From Harmonia axyridis (taxonomy: Eukaryota; Arthropoda; Insecta; Coleoptera; Coccinellidae), in NCBI RefSeq assembly GCF_914767665.1, contig NC_059504.1, positions 436,501-500,500 on the forward strand: 64,000 nt of DNA, given 5' to 3'. Below are positions 22,301 through 31,672 of the stretch, in pieces. Every line of letters starts with the position of its first letter. Positions within the stretch are counted from its first letter, which is position 1. The notes under the pieces were generated by a model that was not told where the DNA came from, made no database searches, and saw only the letters and a list, made by a program, of their open reading frames with translations. A program made the translations under genes and the position numbers.

Positions 22301-25300
22301 TTTATGTATGTGGGTGTATTGGGGATTACACGTTCTTCATGAACTTGGAAGTGCCATAAAGCATTTTGGTAGAGGCAACGAAGTGGAACAACGGAGTTGA
22401 AGGCAATGACTAAGACATTAACGCTAACACTTTGCTAAATGAATAACATCTAAAGAAAATTAGATACACATTGAAAAATCTATTATAAAATTGCAAACAC
22501 TGTCAGAACAAACTGTCTGAGAGTGATTGCAATGTTATAGTAGACTTTCTGATGTATATGACGTACTTTTTTAGCTTTAAGTCCACAATTCCAGCTCTAA
22601 GGAGCAATACCACCAAATGGCACACAAATGGTTCTAAAACCACGATACTTGAAATGGGAAATACTGGAGCTCAAAGAGCTTTAATTGAGACAAAACCTTT
22701 CTGTGATATAGGTAAATGTACCTAGAAGAAACAGTTTCAGAACAAGGAAAAAGAAACACTCTGGCGAAATCTTCCTTGGTTGGATCATTCCAAAAAGTTC
22801 TTAGAAACTTTGATAGTGCGAGATCAAAGAAGTATCTGAATATTAGCAAGAATATGCCACACTTCATCACTGTATTCCTTACAGGCCATTGCCATCTCAG
22901 ACAGCACCTCGTGAAAATAAGTCTAGCTGAAAAAGATAAGTGCAGACTTTGCGGGGAGAAAGAAGAAACTTCAAATAACATGGTGACGAAACGTCTTGCC
23001 ATCGCTAGTCAACGCAAAAAAAAAAGCTTTAGACAAGAGACTTGTGAGGAAGTTACCACCTTGAAACCATCCCAGATACTGGAGTTCATTAGAACTTTGG
23101 AACTAGAGGGCGAGCTGTAGACTACAACTGGGGATTCACGGCTTGGCTTGATTTTCAAGATACTTGGCTTGAACTCGACTTGATATCAAGTCAAGTCAGT
23201 TTTGTAACTGTAAGAGCAGCTCTGGAAAATTGGCTTCCAACAGGAGCTTAAGATGCTGGCGTTGATAAAAAATCCTTGGCCATTTCGGCCAAGTTTGGAG
23301 ATATTTCTGAAACTACCGAAATATACCGATAATTAGAATTAGAAATGTGAGAAAACTACTGATAAAGTCACACTGGCGAATGCTTCAGTCTCTAGGCGCT
23401 CGAGGAATCCCCTTATTTAGTCTAAGAGCGCACGAGATTGCAGAAATATATGCCTATCCAGCTCAAGTAATATCAAGTAGCTTGATAACAAGTCAAGCAA
23501 TAAATATCTAAAATCAAGTTGAGTCAAGCTCAAGTGTGTAATTTTTCACGAGCTTGAGTTTCAAGTCAAGTAGTTGGTTGAAATGTCAAGCTACTTGGCT
23601 TGATGAATCCCTAACTACAACGACTAATGGTGAGAACATCTGTGATGGGTTGCCCAATAGACCATAAGATGTCAATAAAACCCATTTTAAGTCTAAATTT
23701 AATAAATCAGAAGATTATCTATGCTAAGAATCAGCTCCGCCCCGTTTTTCGATAAATGGCCAATCATGCCTTATCAATCTTCGACCCACGCTCGCTTCAA
23801 GCACCGCACTCCCGTATGGAGCTAGTTAAGAGCGTCCCAATCCCGAAGGTCCTCATTAATTCCCGATTGTCCGTTTCGTGGAAGGCCCATAAACGGATTA
23901 ATGACCGTGGCTTCTATCCTGCCACAGACAGGGCCTAAGGTGGATTCCGCACTTTCGCTAAATTGTGTGTGGATTAACGTTATGACGGAAATATTGACGT
24001 CGATAAAGGTTTATTGCGCGTCGTGACGGTTTGACGTGAACAATTTACGGTTTATCGCCTCGGTTCCGGAGGGATTCCTGTCTTCCGCCTCCTTATTGAT
24101 CACCGCGAAGAGGCAACAAAGAATCGCTTCGGAATATGAATTTTCCTCGAAATTGAATCGCTCTGTTTAAGGCTAGTATTTTTTTGGAAGACTATTCGAA
24201 CGCTCGCTATCTATTGAAGATAAAGCTCCATCGAAACCTTATTAGATAGGACTGGATCAGCCTTCCAGAACTGCGACCGATTTGATCTTTTGTTGTGTAC
24301 CCTACTTTACAATTCCCAAGAAGATCTTCTACCATTTTTTCTTCGGTTAGTTTTAGTTTTAACTAATAAACATCCGACTTAGTCTTGGCTCATTGCCGAA
24401 ACAGTTACAGCAACTCAGATTCACAACATCAAGGTAAAGGTCTATTATTTTCACCTCCGGTTGACAAGTTTCAACAGACACCATGAATTTAGCTGCCTAT
24501 TGTATTTCACCTCCTTATTGAATGACTCTTAGATTAGATAGGATTGAACCAAACTTCCAGAACTGCAACAAATTTGATATTTTGTTGTGTTTCTTATTTT
24601 ACAATTCCCAAGAAAATCTTCTACCATTTTGTCTTCAATTAGCTTTAGTTTTAAATCATAAACATCCAACTTAATATTGGCCCATTGCCGAAACATCTAC
24701 AGCAACTCAGATTCACATCATCGAGGTTAAAGTCTATTATTTCCACCTCCGGTTGACAAGTTTTAACAGAAACCATGAATTTAGCTGCCTAGTTTATTTC
24801 GCCTTCTTATTGAATGGCTCTTGGATTAGATAGGACTCAATCAGCCTTCCAGAGCTGCAAGCAATTTGACATTTTGTTGTTTACCCTACTCAACAATTCC
24901 AAAGAAGATTGGCCAACCTGATATTGGCTAATCTCACAATATTAGCAAATCTGATAACGTCTATGGAAAACTTGGCTATCGATTCGTGAGAATTTTGAAC
25001 TGATTTGCCCAGAAGTGTGCTTTTTATGCCAGCCAGTTTTGAACATTTGCCAGTATGTATTCAGCTGTTTCCATGTCTGAAAAATTCATCTGCCGACAAC
25101 TTATGTAGTACAGGGGGTACTTATACCGAAAGCTATCAACTGCTTGACAACCCGGCTTGTTCTTATTCTTCTCTTTGTGATTACTGGCTTTTTGCAGACC
25201 TTAAAAGAATTCTCCAGGAAAAGAAATGTGGCTATAATGAAGAAATGATAGCCTAAGTTGAAGCCTATTTCGAAAGAAAAGACGAATCTCCACAAAAAAG

Positions 25301-28300
25301 TATTAGAAAGTATTGGAAATGTTGGAGTACACGTATCACTCTTGAAAGTGACTATGTTGACGAATAAAGTCGAATTTTTAAGAAAAAATGTGTTTTACTG
25401 GTGAGGCCTGCGACTTATTGAGTGAAGTGTAACATTTAACCAACGAAACCCAATTCAATTTTAACTTTACATCGTTTCACCTAATAGCTTTCACCTCGTA
25501 AATGGTTGTTAGCTAATCAAGTAACAAGTTTACTATGAAACAACATGTATGAACTTGCAAATTAGAAATTAATAATAGATGGCTAATATGCCTACATTCG
25601 CTGTTGAGTTCCCATTCCATATATTGAATCCCGAATTATAAATGGCGTTGTACGGGTCCAGGGAATAATACAACGCTAGATAAATGTTTGAACATTGTTT
25701 AAATTGTGCTGTTTTTCATTACATTAATTAATTAAATGACAAACCGAAATCTGATCAAATTAATATTGTATGTTCGCCAATTTTTAGGTTATATGTCAAA
25801 GTGACGTCTCATTCGATCATAGAAAAAGAAGATGTATTTGTCCGTTACTTGGGCACAGAAACTGAACCACAAAATGAAAATTTAGTGTCGAGATTTTAGG
25901 CGCTCTAAACCGATATCGAAAAAAAACATTTTACTTCTTCAATATTTCCTGAGTCATTTGAATCCAACGGAACGGACCTAAGCGACCCACTTTATCCAAA
26001 TAGATGAACCGAAAAATCCGAAATCATCATAAAATTCCCCTGTAAACCTGCCAACAACCGAGTCTAGGGTCAAGGGTGACGAGAACGGCCATTTAATTCC
26101 ATTATTTCCGACTGAGGACTTATTTTGTTAAATAACATACGTGGCTAGATACACACGTGGGAAGGAGCTTGGCTCTTTGTTGTTTTTTGTCACTTTGCTA
26201 GAGTGCTTTGTCATTAAGCAGCTTTTGGCGAAATTCATTGCGCGTTTTCGAAACAGAGTTGGCTAGAGCAGGAGCACGAACGGAATGCGAAAATAACTTT
26301 GTGATCTTGCTGTTTCATCTCGAGCGAATTAAAGTTATGGGTTGGTCTTTCGAAGGATGATCCCGGACGACGTAGAACGAGGAATAAAAACTTCTCTTTA
26401 CACTGATTCCTTAGTATTTTACAGAATCGATTAAAAGCACAAGTAATCAAGTGGTTTGATGTTTGATCCTCTATTACTCAAAATATACAAAATGGCCTCC
26501 ACAATTGAGTAAAAAAATAAACATGAAACACAAAAATATGTATTTTCATGATTTTTGATTTGTCTCCGTTCCAAATAGCAAATCAACAAGGAAAATAAAG
26601 AAAAAACATAAAAAATTGAATTAATGGTAGTAGAGGTGAGCATCTGCCAATTGTTAGAACCACAGAAAATATCTGCAACATGGCTGACCTGAATTTCGTA
26701 ATATTTTGACAGTAGACGTCATGGTAGGTAGTTTTTCAGAGGTTATGAGAATTTGACAATAGATGTCAAACTGCAGAACATAGGTTAACTTATGTTTGAC
26801 GTGTAACGTTTCTAACTATATTGGACGTTGTTCTTAAAATAATAAAAAATTAATATTAATTAATAAATTAAAATGATTTGTCCAACAAAAACGAAAGACA
26901 AATTTCTAGCTGAATAAAGATTGTGGAGTCCACTAGTTTTTTGTGCAACAGAATCAAATCATTTCAACAAAATGTATACCAGGTTGTGTAATAAAACAGA
27001 AACTTACCGCAACATGGAGCAATTTCCTAATCGCCTTGTTGTGTCCCGTTCCGCAGTAGGCCATGGCAAGTGTATACATGCCTGATCTTCTGAGAATGGG
27101 ATCCTTATCGGACATGAGCTGCTGGATCAGAGGGTCAGCCTCTTCAAGGCGACCGTACATTGTGAAAGCAATACCCACAGCGAGACCACGCAAGATCTTC
27201 TCGTGCTGACTTTCTTGCGCATACTGAAAGAAGAATAAGAGATGTAATCTATGAATTTCTTGGTTAGGGTACTACTTCTGCGATCAAGGTCAGTTGTAAC
27301 ATTTTCAGCCGTTAACATGTCAGTCTTTATGTCATTCATTATTTATTCAACTTATTAACTTTATTGTTTTAGTTTTCAGAAATTTCTTTTTTCTTTGGTT
27401 GCTTTAGCAATTTTTGTCATTTTTGAAATTATATTTATAAGAAAATAAATGTGTATAAATCAAAATTGAGGGTTTATGGAGAATTTCTGTAATATTTTCC
27501 AATAATTCTCATATGAAAAAAATTATTCTTAGGTCTGGCAAATCCTACAGCTCTACAAAAAAGGTGAGGAGATACTCACTCCAACCATTTCCAAAATAGC
27601 TGCATCGTGCTTGGAGCCCAACATGACCATACCCATGGCAATACCAGCGGCTTCTCCCGTACAAGCATCGTCTTGATATAGAAGGAACTTGAGGTGGTCG
27701 TAAATGTCATGACGATGTGTACCCATGGCTGCAAGACCCAACCCTAGGCATCCTCCATGCTTCACCATCTACAAAAAGGGCAAAATTTTCAAGAAATTAA
27801 ATGATGAAATACACAAATAGTTTATTATTATTCAACACTCTCTTATCGCAAAATTTCCTCCCGAAAAGCATCAAATGTAAAATTGCAACTGTGAAAATGG
27901 AAGAGAAGAAAAAAAAATATTGGAAATGAACTTTTTGAAAAAATTTAAAAAAAACAATAAATGGAAAAGTACGTTGTTGCTGAACAGGTTTTACTTACTG
28001 ATCATGCTTTTTCTGATCAGGCATTTAAAACTTGGAAACCTTCTAATAATCTTTGTTTAAAACGAACAAAAAAGGTAGAAATATTTTGCTACTTTGTAGC
28101 CCTTACCTCGTTCTGGGCCTCCTTCAGTTGGGTGAGCAGATAGTCGATGATGTTGTTACCGTGGTTGGCATGAATCAGACCTAGGGCGTAAAGTCCGCCG
28201 CCTTCTGAGTATCCAGAACTGGGCCCCACCTCCTTCGGCAGGTAGCTCTGCATTAGGGTGAGAGCTTCCTGCTCGTGACCTCTGTGGATGACACCCAAAG

Positions 28301-30297
28301 AGGCTGTGGCTGTGAGTTTCGCCCAGTTGGTAGCCCTGGCCAACCATTCCAGGTTGTCTCTGAAAGGGAAAGAAATCGTTAAGGATGAAATAATCAAAAC
28401 GATAAAACGAAAACTCACCTCAAAAACTGATCACTCGTAGTACCACTGTGCATAAACGCATTGGCTATGACTGTGGCGGTGTGACAGATGCTAACCCTGA
28501 CAGTTTCTTTCGTTTGTTTCAATATGAGGAGATCGGCATGATTGGAACGGATTAAAAATTGTAGATGAAGCTCGATGGAAACTTCACCAGAAAGTATAGT
28601 ATGTAATTTTTCTATCCTACTTTGGTGCTCTTTCTCTTTATCGGCCTGAAACAGAATCAAATTCGATCAACACTACTCGAAAACCAAATTCTCAAAGTAA
28701 CGAGGCAAGTTATTCATTAATATCGACTTACCAAATTTTCTAACGATTTCTCTTCTTTAACCTCGGGTTTGGGTTCTTCGGCATCTGTTGCCGTGATTAT
28801 CCTTTGTGGAACTGATTCGATAATTTTCGGTTTGAATTTTTCCTCTAAAAGTGTTGGTATCGGTGCCGTTTTCCTAAGAGCAGTCAATACCTGTTCCAGA
28901 AATTGTTGTGTGGCAGATTCATACAAATCAAAAGCTATTTGATATGCCATCAATTGACTCTCTTCGTCTGCTTGAACTAATTTATCTAGAATTTCAGCTA
29001 CCGAAAGTGGATCTTCGAGAAAGATGAGACACTGACACATATTTACATAATCTGGATTGGGAAGTCCCCTGTATAATCCAACTAATGATCTTAGTACTGT
29101 ATTTCTGAATCCTCTGTTTTGAATAAGACTCATCACAACCTAAAAAAAAAAATAAATCATCATTTTCAATATGAACATCAAAAAAAAATTTAAATATGAA
29201 AGAATGAACTTACTTGAAAAGCATGGAAAAGCATGCCAGTAATATCCTCAGCTTGGGTGATGGAAGCATTGAAAATGTCCATTCTTCTTGTCTCTAAAGC
29301 TAAACCCATAGCTTGACGATTCTGTCCATCATCCAAACACCTTTGAAACATTCTGTTAACTATAGCTTCCAGTCTTGGATCAATAGGTTTAGCATCTGGA
29401 GAACCCTCTGCAAGGGCAATCCTCTGCTGAGTGTAGTAGTCAATACACTTGGCTGAAAATTAAAAAATGTGAAATTTTCCACACAAGAAGCTGACAAATT
29501 GCATTTCATTTATAATTTTAGGTTTGAAATTGCACCTACCAAGTAATGTTTCAACATATTCAGTTCTTGCATTGACATCAAAGAGATCACCAGCTCCAAG
29601 TGCATATGTCAAAGAATCCTCAAATGATCCTAAGTGATAATAAACTTTACTTGCTACTAAAGCAGCAAGTTGATGTTGTTGGAATACTTTGTCCTCATGA
29701 AGTATTTCACTGAAAAAATACTGAATTTAGTCCGTTTTCTATCATTCTATACTATTCGAAAAGAACAAAATTCTTTAAATTCTCAATTTCAAGGGGAATC
29801 TTAACAGTATATTATTCCCTATCAATCATTCAAGTCACAAACAATGTAACTTACATTTTCTCAATGGCTTCAGATATTTCAGGCCAAAATTCATCTACTA
29901 TAGTATCGAGTTTCTTCAGAGCAAAAACTTTGAGCTCTGGACGTGGCTCCTCCAACAGGGAGATCACTCCCGCTAAAATAATCAAAAATCTAATCAGAAA
30001 CCTATGATACACACCCTTAGGCAATATAAAATTCCGATAAATTTCTATTTAATACCTTCAAAGACAATAAAATGATCATATTTGGTATTCTAAATTTTCA
30101 ACATAAAGAAAATTTTTAACTGACTTGCAAAATTTGCTTGGGCATACATTCAAAGTCAATATAGTGTTCATATTTTCACTATTTGGTATTCTAAATTTAT
30201 CAACATAAAGAAAATGTTCAAATGACTTGCAAAATTTGCTTGGGCATACATGGATTTCCATCAACATGAAATATTTACCTGCGGATGTAATATTCAT
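7342..30297 (-). CDS. Psmd1: 26S proteasome non-ATPase regulatory subunit 1 (Rpn2), complete, 14 coding exons
   Basis: Rpn2 is the large scaffold subunit of the 19S proteasome base; it docks ubiquitin receptors and the deubiquitinase. Coding exons (minus order) are 30279-30297, 29855-29972, 29540-29709, 29214-29452, 28732-29139, 28419-28645, 28107-28359, 27580-27768, 27008-27223, 19202-19266, 8236-8743, 8000-8176, 7595-7940 and 7342-7412. All junctions are GT/AG. They join to 3,006 bp, 1,001 residues, close to the usual family length. The start MNITSAAGVISLLEE matches the family. Proteasome/cyclosome repeats occupy the middle (GGGLYALGLIHANHG, KHGGCLGLGLAAMGT, VRYGAAMALGIACAGTG). A lysine/glutamate-rich KEKE tract lies in exons 12-13. 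The end is PPEPFEWIEN. AATAAA follows at 7214-7219. Introns 9 (about 7.7 kb) and 10 (about 10.5 kb) are swollen with repeats. Confidence 0.96.
7450..7525 (+). mobile_element. reverse transcriptase motif fragment in Psmd1 intron 13
   Basis: The plus strand encodes LSGVPQGSHLGPIYF, the conserved RT motif found before the catalytic Asp pair of non-LTR elements. Only this short block is recognisable, antisense to Psmd1 within its last intron. It is a tiny relic and could be a surviving scrap of a larger insertion. Confidence 0.55.
8980..9906 (-). mobile_element. rosa-like Tc1/mariner element, copy B, in Psmd1 intron 10
   Basis: This is a 927-bp copy with terminal repeats AAGGGTGTTTTTTT (left) and the inverted match ending CACCC (right), flanked by TA at 8978-8979 and 9907-9908. 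It has the same internal deletion joining the N-terminal domain to the catalytic domain as copies A and C. It also lacks about 8 bp that encode the first catalytic Asp (SDEAHF), so it is certainly inactive. Transposase remains run from about 9820 down to 9083 (LTVWCALWADGI, QQDGATCHTARAT, EIIFKM). Confidence 0.9.
9907..10496. other. Psmd1 intron 10 sequence, no gene recognised
   Basis: This is unique-looking intronic DNA between rosa-like copy B and the satellite array. A 96-codon ORF at 10009-10299 (minus) has no recognisable domain and is probably chance. Confidence 0.5.
10497..10978. repeat. about 153-bp tandem satellite with GACGCGTCAG cores
   Basis: Units start at 10497, 10651, 10803 and 10957 (last one partial), giving periods of 154, 152 and 154 bp. 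Each begins GAAGAGAA(C/T)AGA(C/A)GCGTCAG and contains CTGACGC(A/G)TCTCTC, so a short dyad sits at the head of each unit. GACACTCAC, CGTCACAAAG and a degenerate TTTTTCCGCA/TCGAAT block follow. Similarity between units is high. The core is shared with the inverted-repeat cluster at 18.1-18.6 kb. Confidence 0.85.
10979..11983. other. Psmd1 intron 10 sequence, no gene recognised
   Basis: AT-rich intronic DNA. Only short chance ORFs are present. Scattered GAAGAGAA-like words near 11100 may be decayed satellite. Confidence 0.45.
11984..12187 (-). mobile_element. mariner relic, transposase C-terminus
   Basis: The minus strand encodes QLLDQPTRSTDLPSTDYW, then LIAELKRMFQGKKIGSHEEV and VESYFESKYEFFYKKVLK. 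This is the region around and after the third catalytic Asp of a mariner transposase. It is fragmentary and belongs to a different, older family than the copy at 1-800. Confidence 0.7.
12228..12560. repeat. dispersed repeat, two imperfect units
   Basis: Two imperfect units carry AGCTAAATTCATGGTGTC, then CTGGT(T/C)AAC(T/C)GGA, a GTGAAAATAA-type block and GAGTTGCTGTATCTCC or its decayed form. The same family is present in reverse orientation at about 21480-21780 and 24380-24790. All three loci lie within a few kilobases of mariner relics. Confidence 0.65.
13456..13620 (+). repeat. tRNA-derived SINE-like head
   Basis: A pol III type 2 promoter is visible: A box TGGCTCAGTGG at 13495-13505 and perfect B box GGTTCGAGTCC at 13539-13549. 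A T-run (GCTTTTTC) follows 20 bp later. The anticodon arm does not pair well, so this is not a functional tRNA gene. The flanks TCAATTCTGG (13456-13465) and CCAGAATTGA (13570-13579) are inverted. The following AAAAATTGTCTGAATGC is shared with the related locus at 35.0 kb. Confidence 0.7.
13630..13900 (-). repeat. dispersed repeat of the CACAGACCCCTC family
   Basis: Read on the minus strand this contains TATATCTCTTGAAATATTTC, then a diverged CACAGGCACCTCAAAT, AACATAATGAGGTTTC, TCTAGGAGTTGTGGCATC and CCTCGAGAAAATTAT. The same order occurs on the plus strand at 35265-35440 and twice at 62400-62890. Here it follows the tRNA-like head in inverted orientation, so the head and this body are separate repeat modules. 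Confidence 0.65.
13901..14803. other. Psmd1 intron 10 sequence, no gene recognised
   Basis: A 119-codon ORF at 14229-14588 has no recognisable domain. No repeat is evident. Confidence 0.45.
14804..15421 (-). mobile_element. long-TIR deletion derivative of a Tc1/mariner element
   Basis: The left end CAGGGTGTTTCCTAAACATG and the right end are inverted matches extending 50 bp nearly perfectly and further with gaps. TA flanks both ends (14802-14803, 15422-15423). The minus strand inside encodes RVRQSMRRRLDACMLARGGH, the typical C-terminus of an IS630/Tc1/mariner-type transposase. The catalytic core is absent. It is therefore a non-autonomous 618-bp element in Psmd1 intron 10. Confidence 0.8.
15500..15960. 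other. GC- and CpG-rich non-coding island in Psmd1 intron 10
   Basis: GC and CpG content is clearly above the AT-rich surroundings (for example CGTCTCGGCCGGGTCGAAGC). No open frame of note, repeat or transposon end is seen. Similar islands lie at about 12960-13260, 17230-17700, 21860-22140 and 23750-24130. They may be unmethylated or regulatory segments. That is an inference. Confidence 0.4.
16280..17160. repeat. transposon-end-like CAGGGTG / GGGTGT segments
   Basis: TACAGGGTGATTCACCGCGA at 16286 looks like the end of a TA-inserting element. At 16923-17050, GGGGTGTTCC is followed by GAAAG, CTTGAAGGACTCTGATCTCT and CGAAATAATAAGGTATC. This second segment matches segments at 45.7, 47.2 and 62.0 kb, so it is one scattered family. 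Confidence 0.5.
17860..18570. repeat. nested inverted-repeat cluster built on GACGCGTC
   Basis: The arm 18168-18256 is inverted at about 18321-18408 with only a few mismatches. The central segment 18232-18340 is itself present in inverted form at 18451-18562, about 98% identical. The word AGAATAGACGCGTCAGTTGA or its complement occurs five times (18086-18560). GACGCTCACTTAAGCGACGC near 17879 is related. The region could fold into alternative long hairpins. It shares its core with the 153-bp satellite 7.5 kb away in the same intron. Confidence 0.85.
19083..19150 (+). mobile_element. second reverse transcriptase motif fragment in Psmd1
   Basis: The plus strand encodes LVTGVPQGYVLGLPVLFLET, an RT motif block, ending about 50 bp from exon 10 and antisense to the gene. 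It is an isolated relic. Confidence 0.5.
20836..20862. repeat. short interstitial insect telomere-type repeat (CCTAA)n
   Basis: AACCTAACCTAACCTAACCT carries several uninterrupted units of the insect telomere repeat (TTAGG on the other strand). Shorter runs occur near 31893 and 52854. The run is too short for a telomere; it is interstitial, within Psmd1 intron 9. Confidence 0.7.
21480..21790. repeat. dispersed repeat, second locus (inverted relative to 12.2 kb)
   Basis: Two imperfect units share CAGCTTTAACTGACACCATG or its close variant, TTGGCCCATTGCCGAAACAG and ATACAGCAACTCAGCTTC. It ends with AGCTGTCCAGTGTCCAGGAA, the complement of the boundary at 12.23 kb. That common boundary implies a defined mobile unit. 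Confidence 0.65.
22560..23120 (+). pseudogene. non-LTR retrotransposon relic: RNase H and C-terminal zinc knuckle
   Basis: The segment near 22610 encodes KWHTNGSKTT, a decayed RNase H TDGSKT motif. The frame 22716-23120 continues through FLTGHCHLRQHLVKISLAEK, DKCRLCGEKEETS and KPSQILEFIRTLEL to a stop at 23118-23120. This is the typical C-terminus of non-LTR elements that carry RNase H. Upstream RT is not recognisable. Related relics lie at 37.7, 39.9-40.7 and 41.1-41.6 kb. Confidence 0.75.
23129..23613. mobile_element. hAT-type MITE with perfect 8-bp target duplication
   Basis: The 485-bp element has ends TGGGGATTCA and, inverted, TAGGGATTCA. It is flanked by identical 8-bp duplications ACTACAAC at 23121-23128 and 23614-23621. 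Eight-base duplications and TAGGG-type ends fit the hAT superfamily. Inside are many CAAGTCAAG/CTTGGCTTGA words in both orientations, giving strong self-complementarity. No transposase is encoded. It inserted directly after the stop of the retrotransposon relic. Confidence 0.9.
24240..24800. repeat. dispersed repeat, third locus, about 300-bp period
   Basis: Units at about 24240-24510 and 24530-24790, plus a partial one after 24830, share CTTCCAGAACTGC, ATTTGAT(C/A)TTTTGTTGTG, ATTCCCAAGAA(G/A)ATCTTCT, GCCCATTGCCGAAACA and CACCTCCGGTTGACAAGTTT. The CCATTGCCGAAACAG part is the family seen at 12.2 and 21.5 kb. The CTTCCAG...GATCTTCTACCAT part recurs at about 39890-39980. Confidence 0.65.
25127..25400 (+). 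mobile_element. mariner relic, transposase C-terminus
   Basis: The plus strand encodes YQLLDNPACSYSSLCDYW, FADLKRILQEKKCGYNEEMI, a stop, and then VEAYFERKDESPQKSIRKYW in the same frame. It matches the third-Asp region and C-terminus of mariner transposases and is similar to the relic at 12.0 kb. It lies in Psmd1 intron 9. Confidence 0.7.
25401..27007. other. Psmd1 intron 9 sequence, no gene recognised
   Basis: AT-rich DNA with a moderately GC-rich block near 26220-26380. Short ORFs here lack recognisable domains. Confidence 0.45.
30079..30250. repeat. tandem duplication, about 100-bp period, in Psmd1 intron 1
   Basis: Two copies of TATTTGGTATTCTAAATTT, ACATAAAGAAAA and GACTTGCAAAATTTGCTTGG start near 30080 and 30180. 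The second copy ends about 30 bp before exon 1. Confidence 0.75.
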
Positions 30298-30523
30298 CCT
30301 GGAAAAATATTCGCCACAGTTTATACGAATTCAAAATAAAAATTTTCTGAGCCACAAATTAAATATTAGAATAAATATTGTTGATGAAACTTATGTGGCC
30401 GCTGTTTGGAGTTTGGTTAAATTTGACAAGCTTTGACATTGACATTTTTAGTTGACATGGAATCATGGAAATAAAGATGACATTACTGCTTTATTTGAAG
30501 ATATTGTCCTCAGGAAAATAGTA

Positions 30524-30634
30524 TTATAATGAAATTTTATTATAATATGCCTTATTACAGTCTTGTACTATTTCAACAGCCAAAGAAAGTGTTTCTACAA
30601 GACTAAATAGCTCCAGATCAACAGTTTCGCTCAT
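30524..30634 (-). CDS. unclassified 36-residue ORF upstream of Psmd1
   Basis: The frame starts MSETVDLELFSLVETLSLAV and ends KISL, followed by a stop and AATAAA at 30490-30495. The N-terminal half looks like a heptad-style amphipathic helix. It is not recognised and has no second exon. It lies 227 bp upstream of the Psmd1 start on the same strand, so it could be a short gene, a retrocopy of an exon, or chance. Confidence 0.25.
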   Translation of the reverse strand: MSETVDLELFSLVETLSLAVEIVQDCNKAYYNKISL

Positions 30635-31672
30635 ACCTAATTTACCGGATCCACTTCATATCATAATATGAAAAATAATATCAGATTTTAACTTTTAAAC
30701 AACTTTTGCCATTGATATATCCCGAAAAATATTTGTTTTCGACATCTTTCTAAGAAGCTATCAGTCTGAAACAAGTATCCATTGAATGGTCTTGTCAAAT
30801 AGGTTCTTTCCATTACGATTTATAGTTTTGTCTTTATTTCCTACTGAACGATATAAGATATATGTACTTTAATATTTTCAAAATTCATTTTTCGCATTTC
30901 TACGAAATAAAATTGTATATTCAGTTTCGAAATAATACTTGAAAATAATATCTAGTATATTCTGCATTATCACCGTTAATTTAATTTTTTTTTTTTGGAA
31001 ATTTGCGCATAGGCAAAAGGCAGATTTAAAAAGAAATAACAACTAACAATTCGCCTCAAATTGTTTTGGTATACATTCGACGAGCTACATCACGTATTCG
31101 ACACCAATTCAGAGCTCGAATGAATTTTTTTAAAGACTGTTACTTCATATCAGGCTTTTTCTGGACTTTTTCATTAAATCTGAACATCCTTATTTTCCAG
31201 GAACAAATAAAATATTTATTGAGTATGAAAGTATTTATTAGAATGAAAGAAAAAATTAAAAGACAATTTTAATTAATTGTAATTCTAACATATACACTAA
31301 CAATACATATACGTATAATTAAAACTTCAACGATAGAAGGTTTATAATAAATATAAAAATTACAATGATGCGCCAGCACATAAAATAAATCATTATTAGT
31401 AATATATTCGAAAATTTGGTAAGGATAGAATATTATTTGAAATCGCCTGAAATATTAGTTTAAATTCCATACGCAACTAAAATATAAGACTATTATTTTC
31501 TTCAATTATTTAGACATTGTTTTGCTATCAAAATTTAATAAAATCATTCAAAATATTCTTCCTTTGCTATACCTCCATTTAATTCTTTCAAATTTGTTGG
31601 GTTAAGAAAAATACAAACAAGGCATTCACAATTAATGAGTGATTTATAATATAATCATATTTAAAATTCTTA
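30635..31672. other. AT-rich intergenic spacer, no gene recognised
   Basis: This lies between the upstream side of Psmd1 and the 3' end of bursicon alpha. It contains long A/T tracts and no recognisable gene or repeat. Confidence 0.5.
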
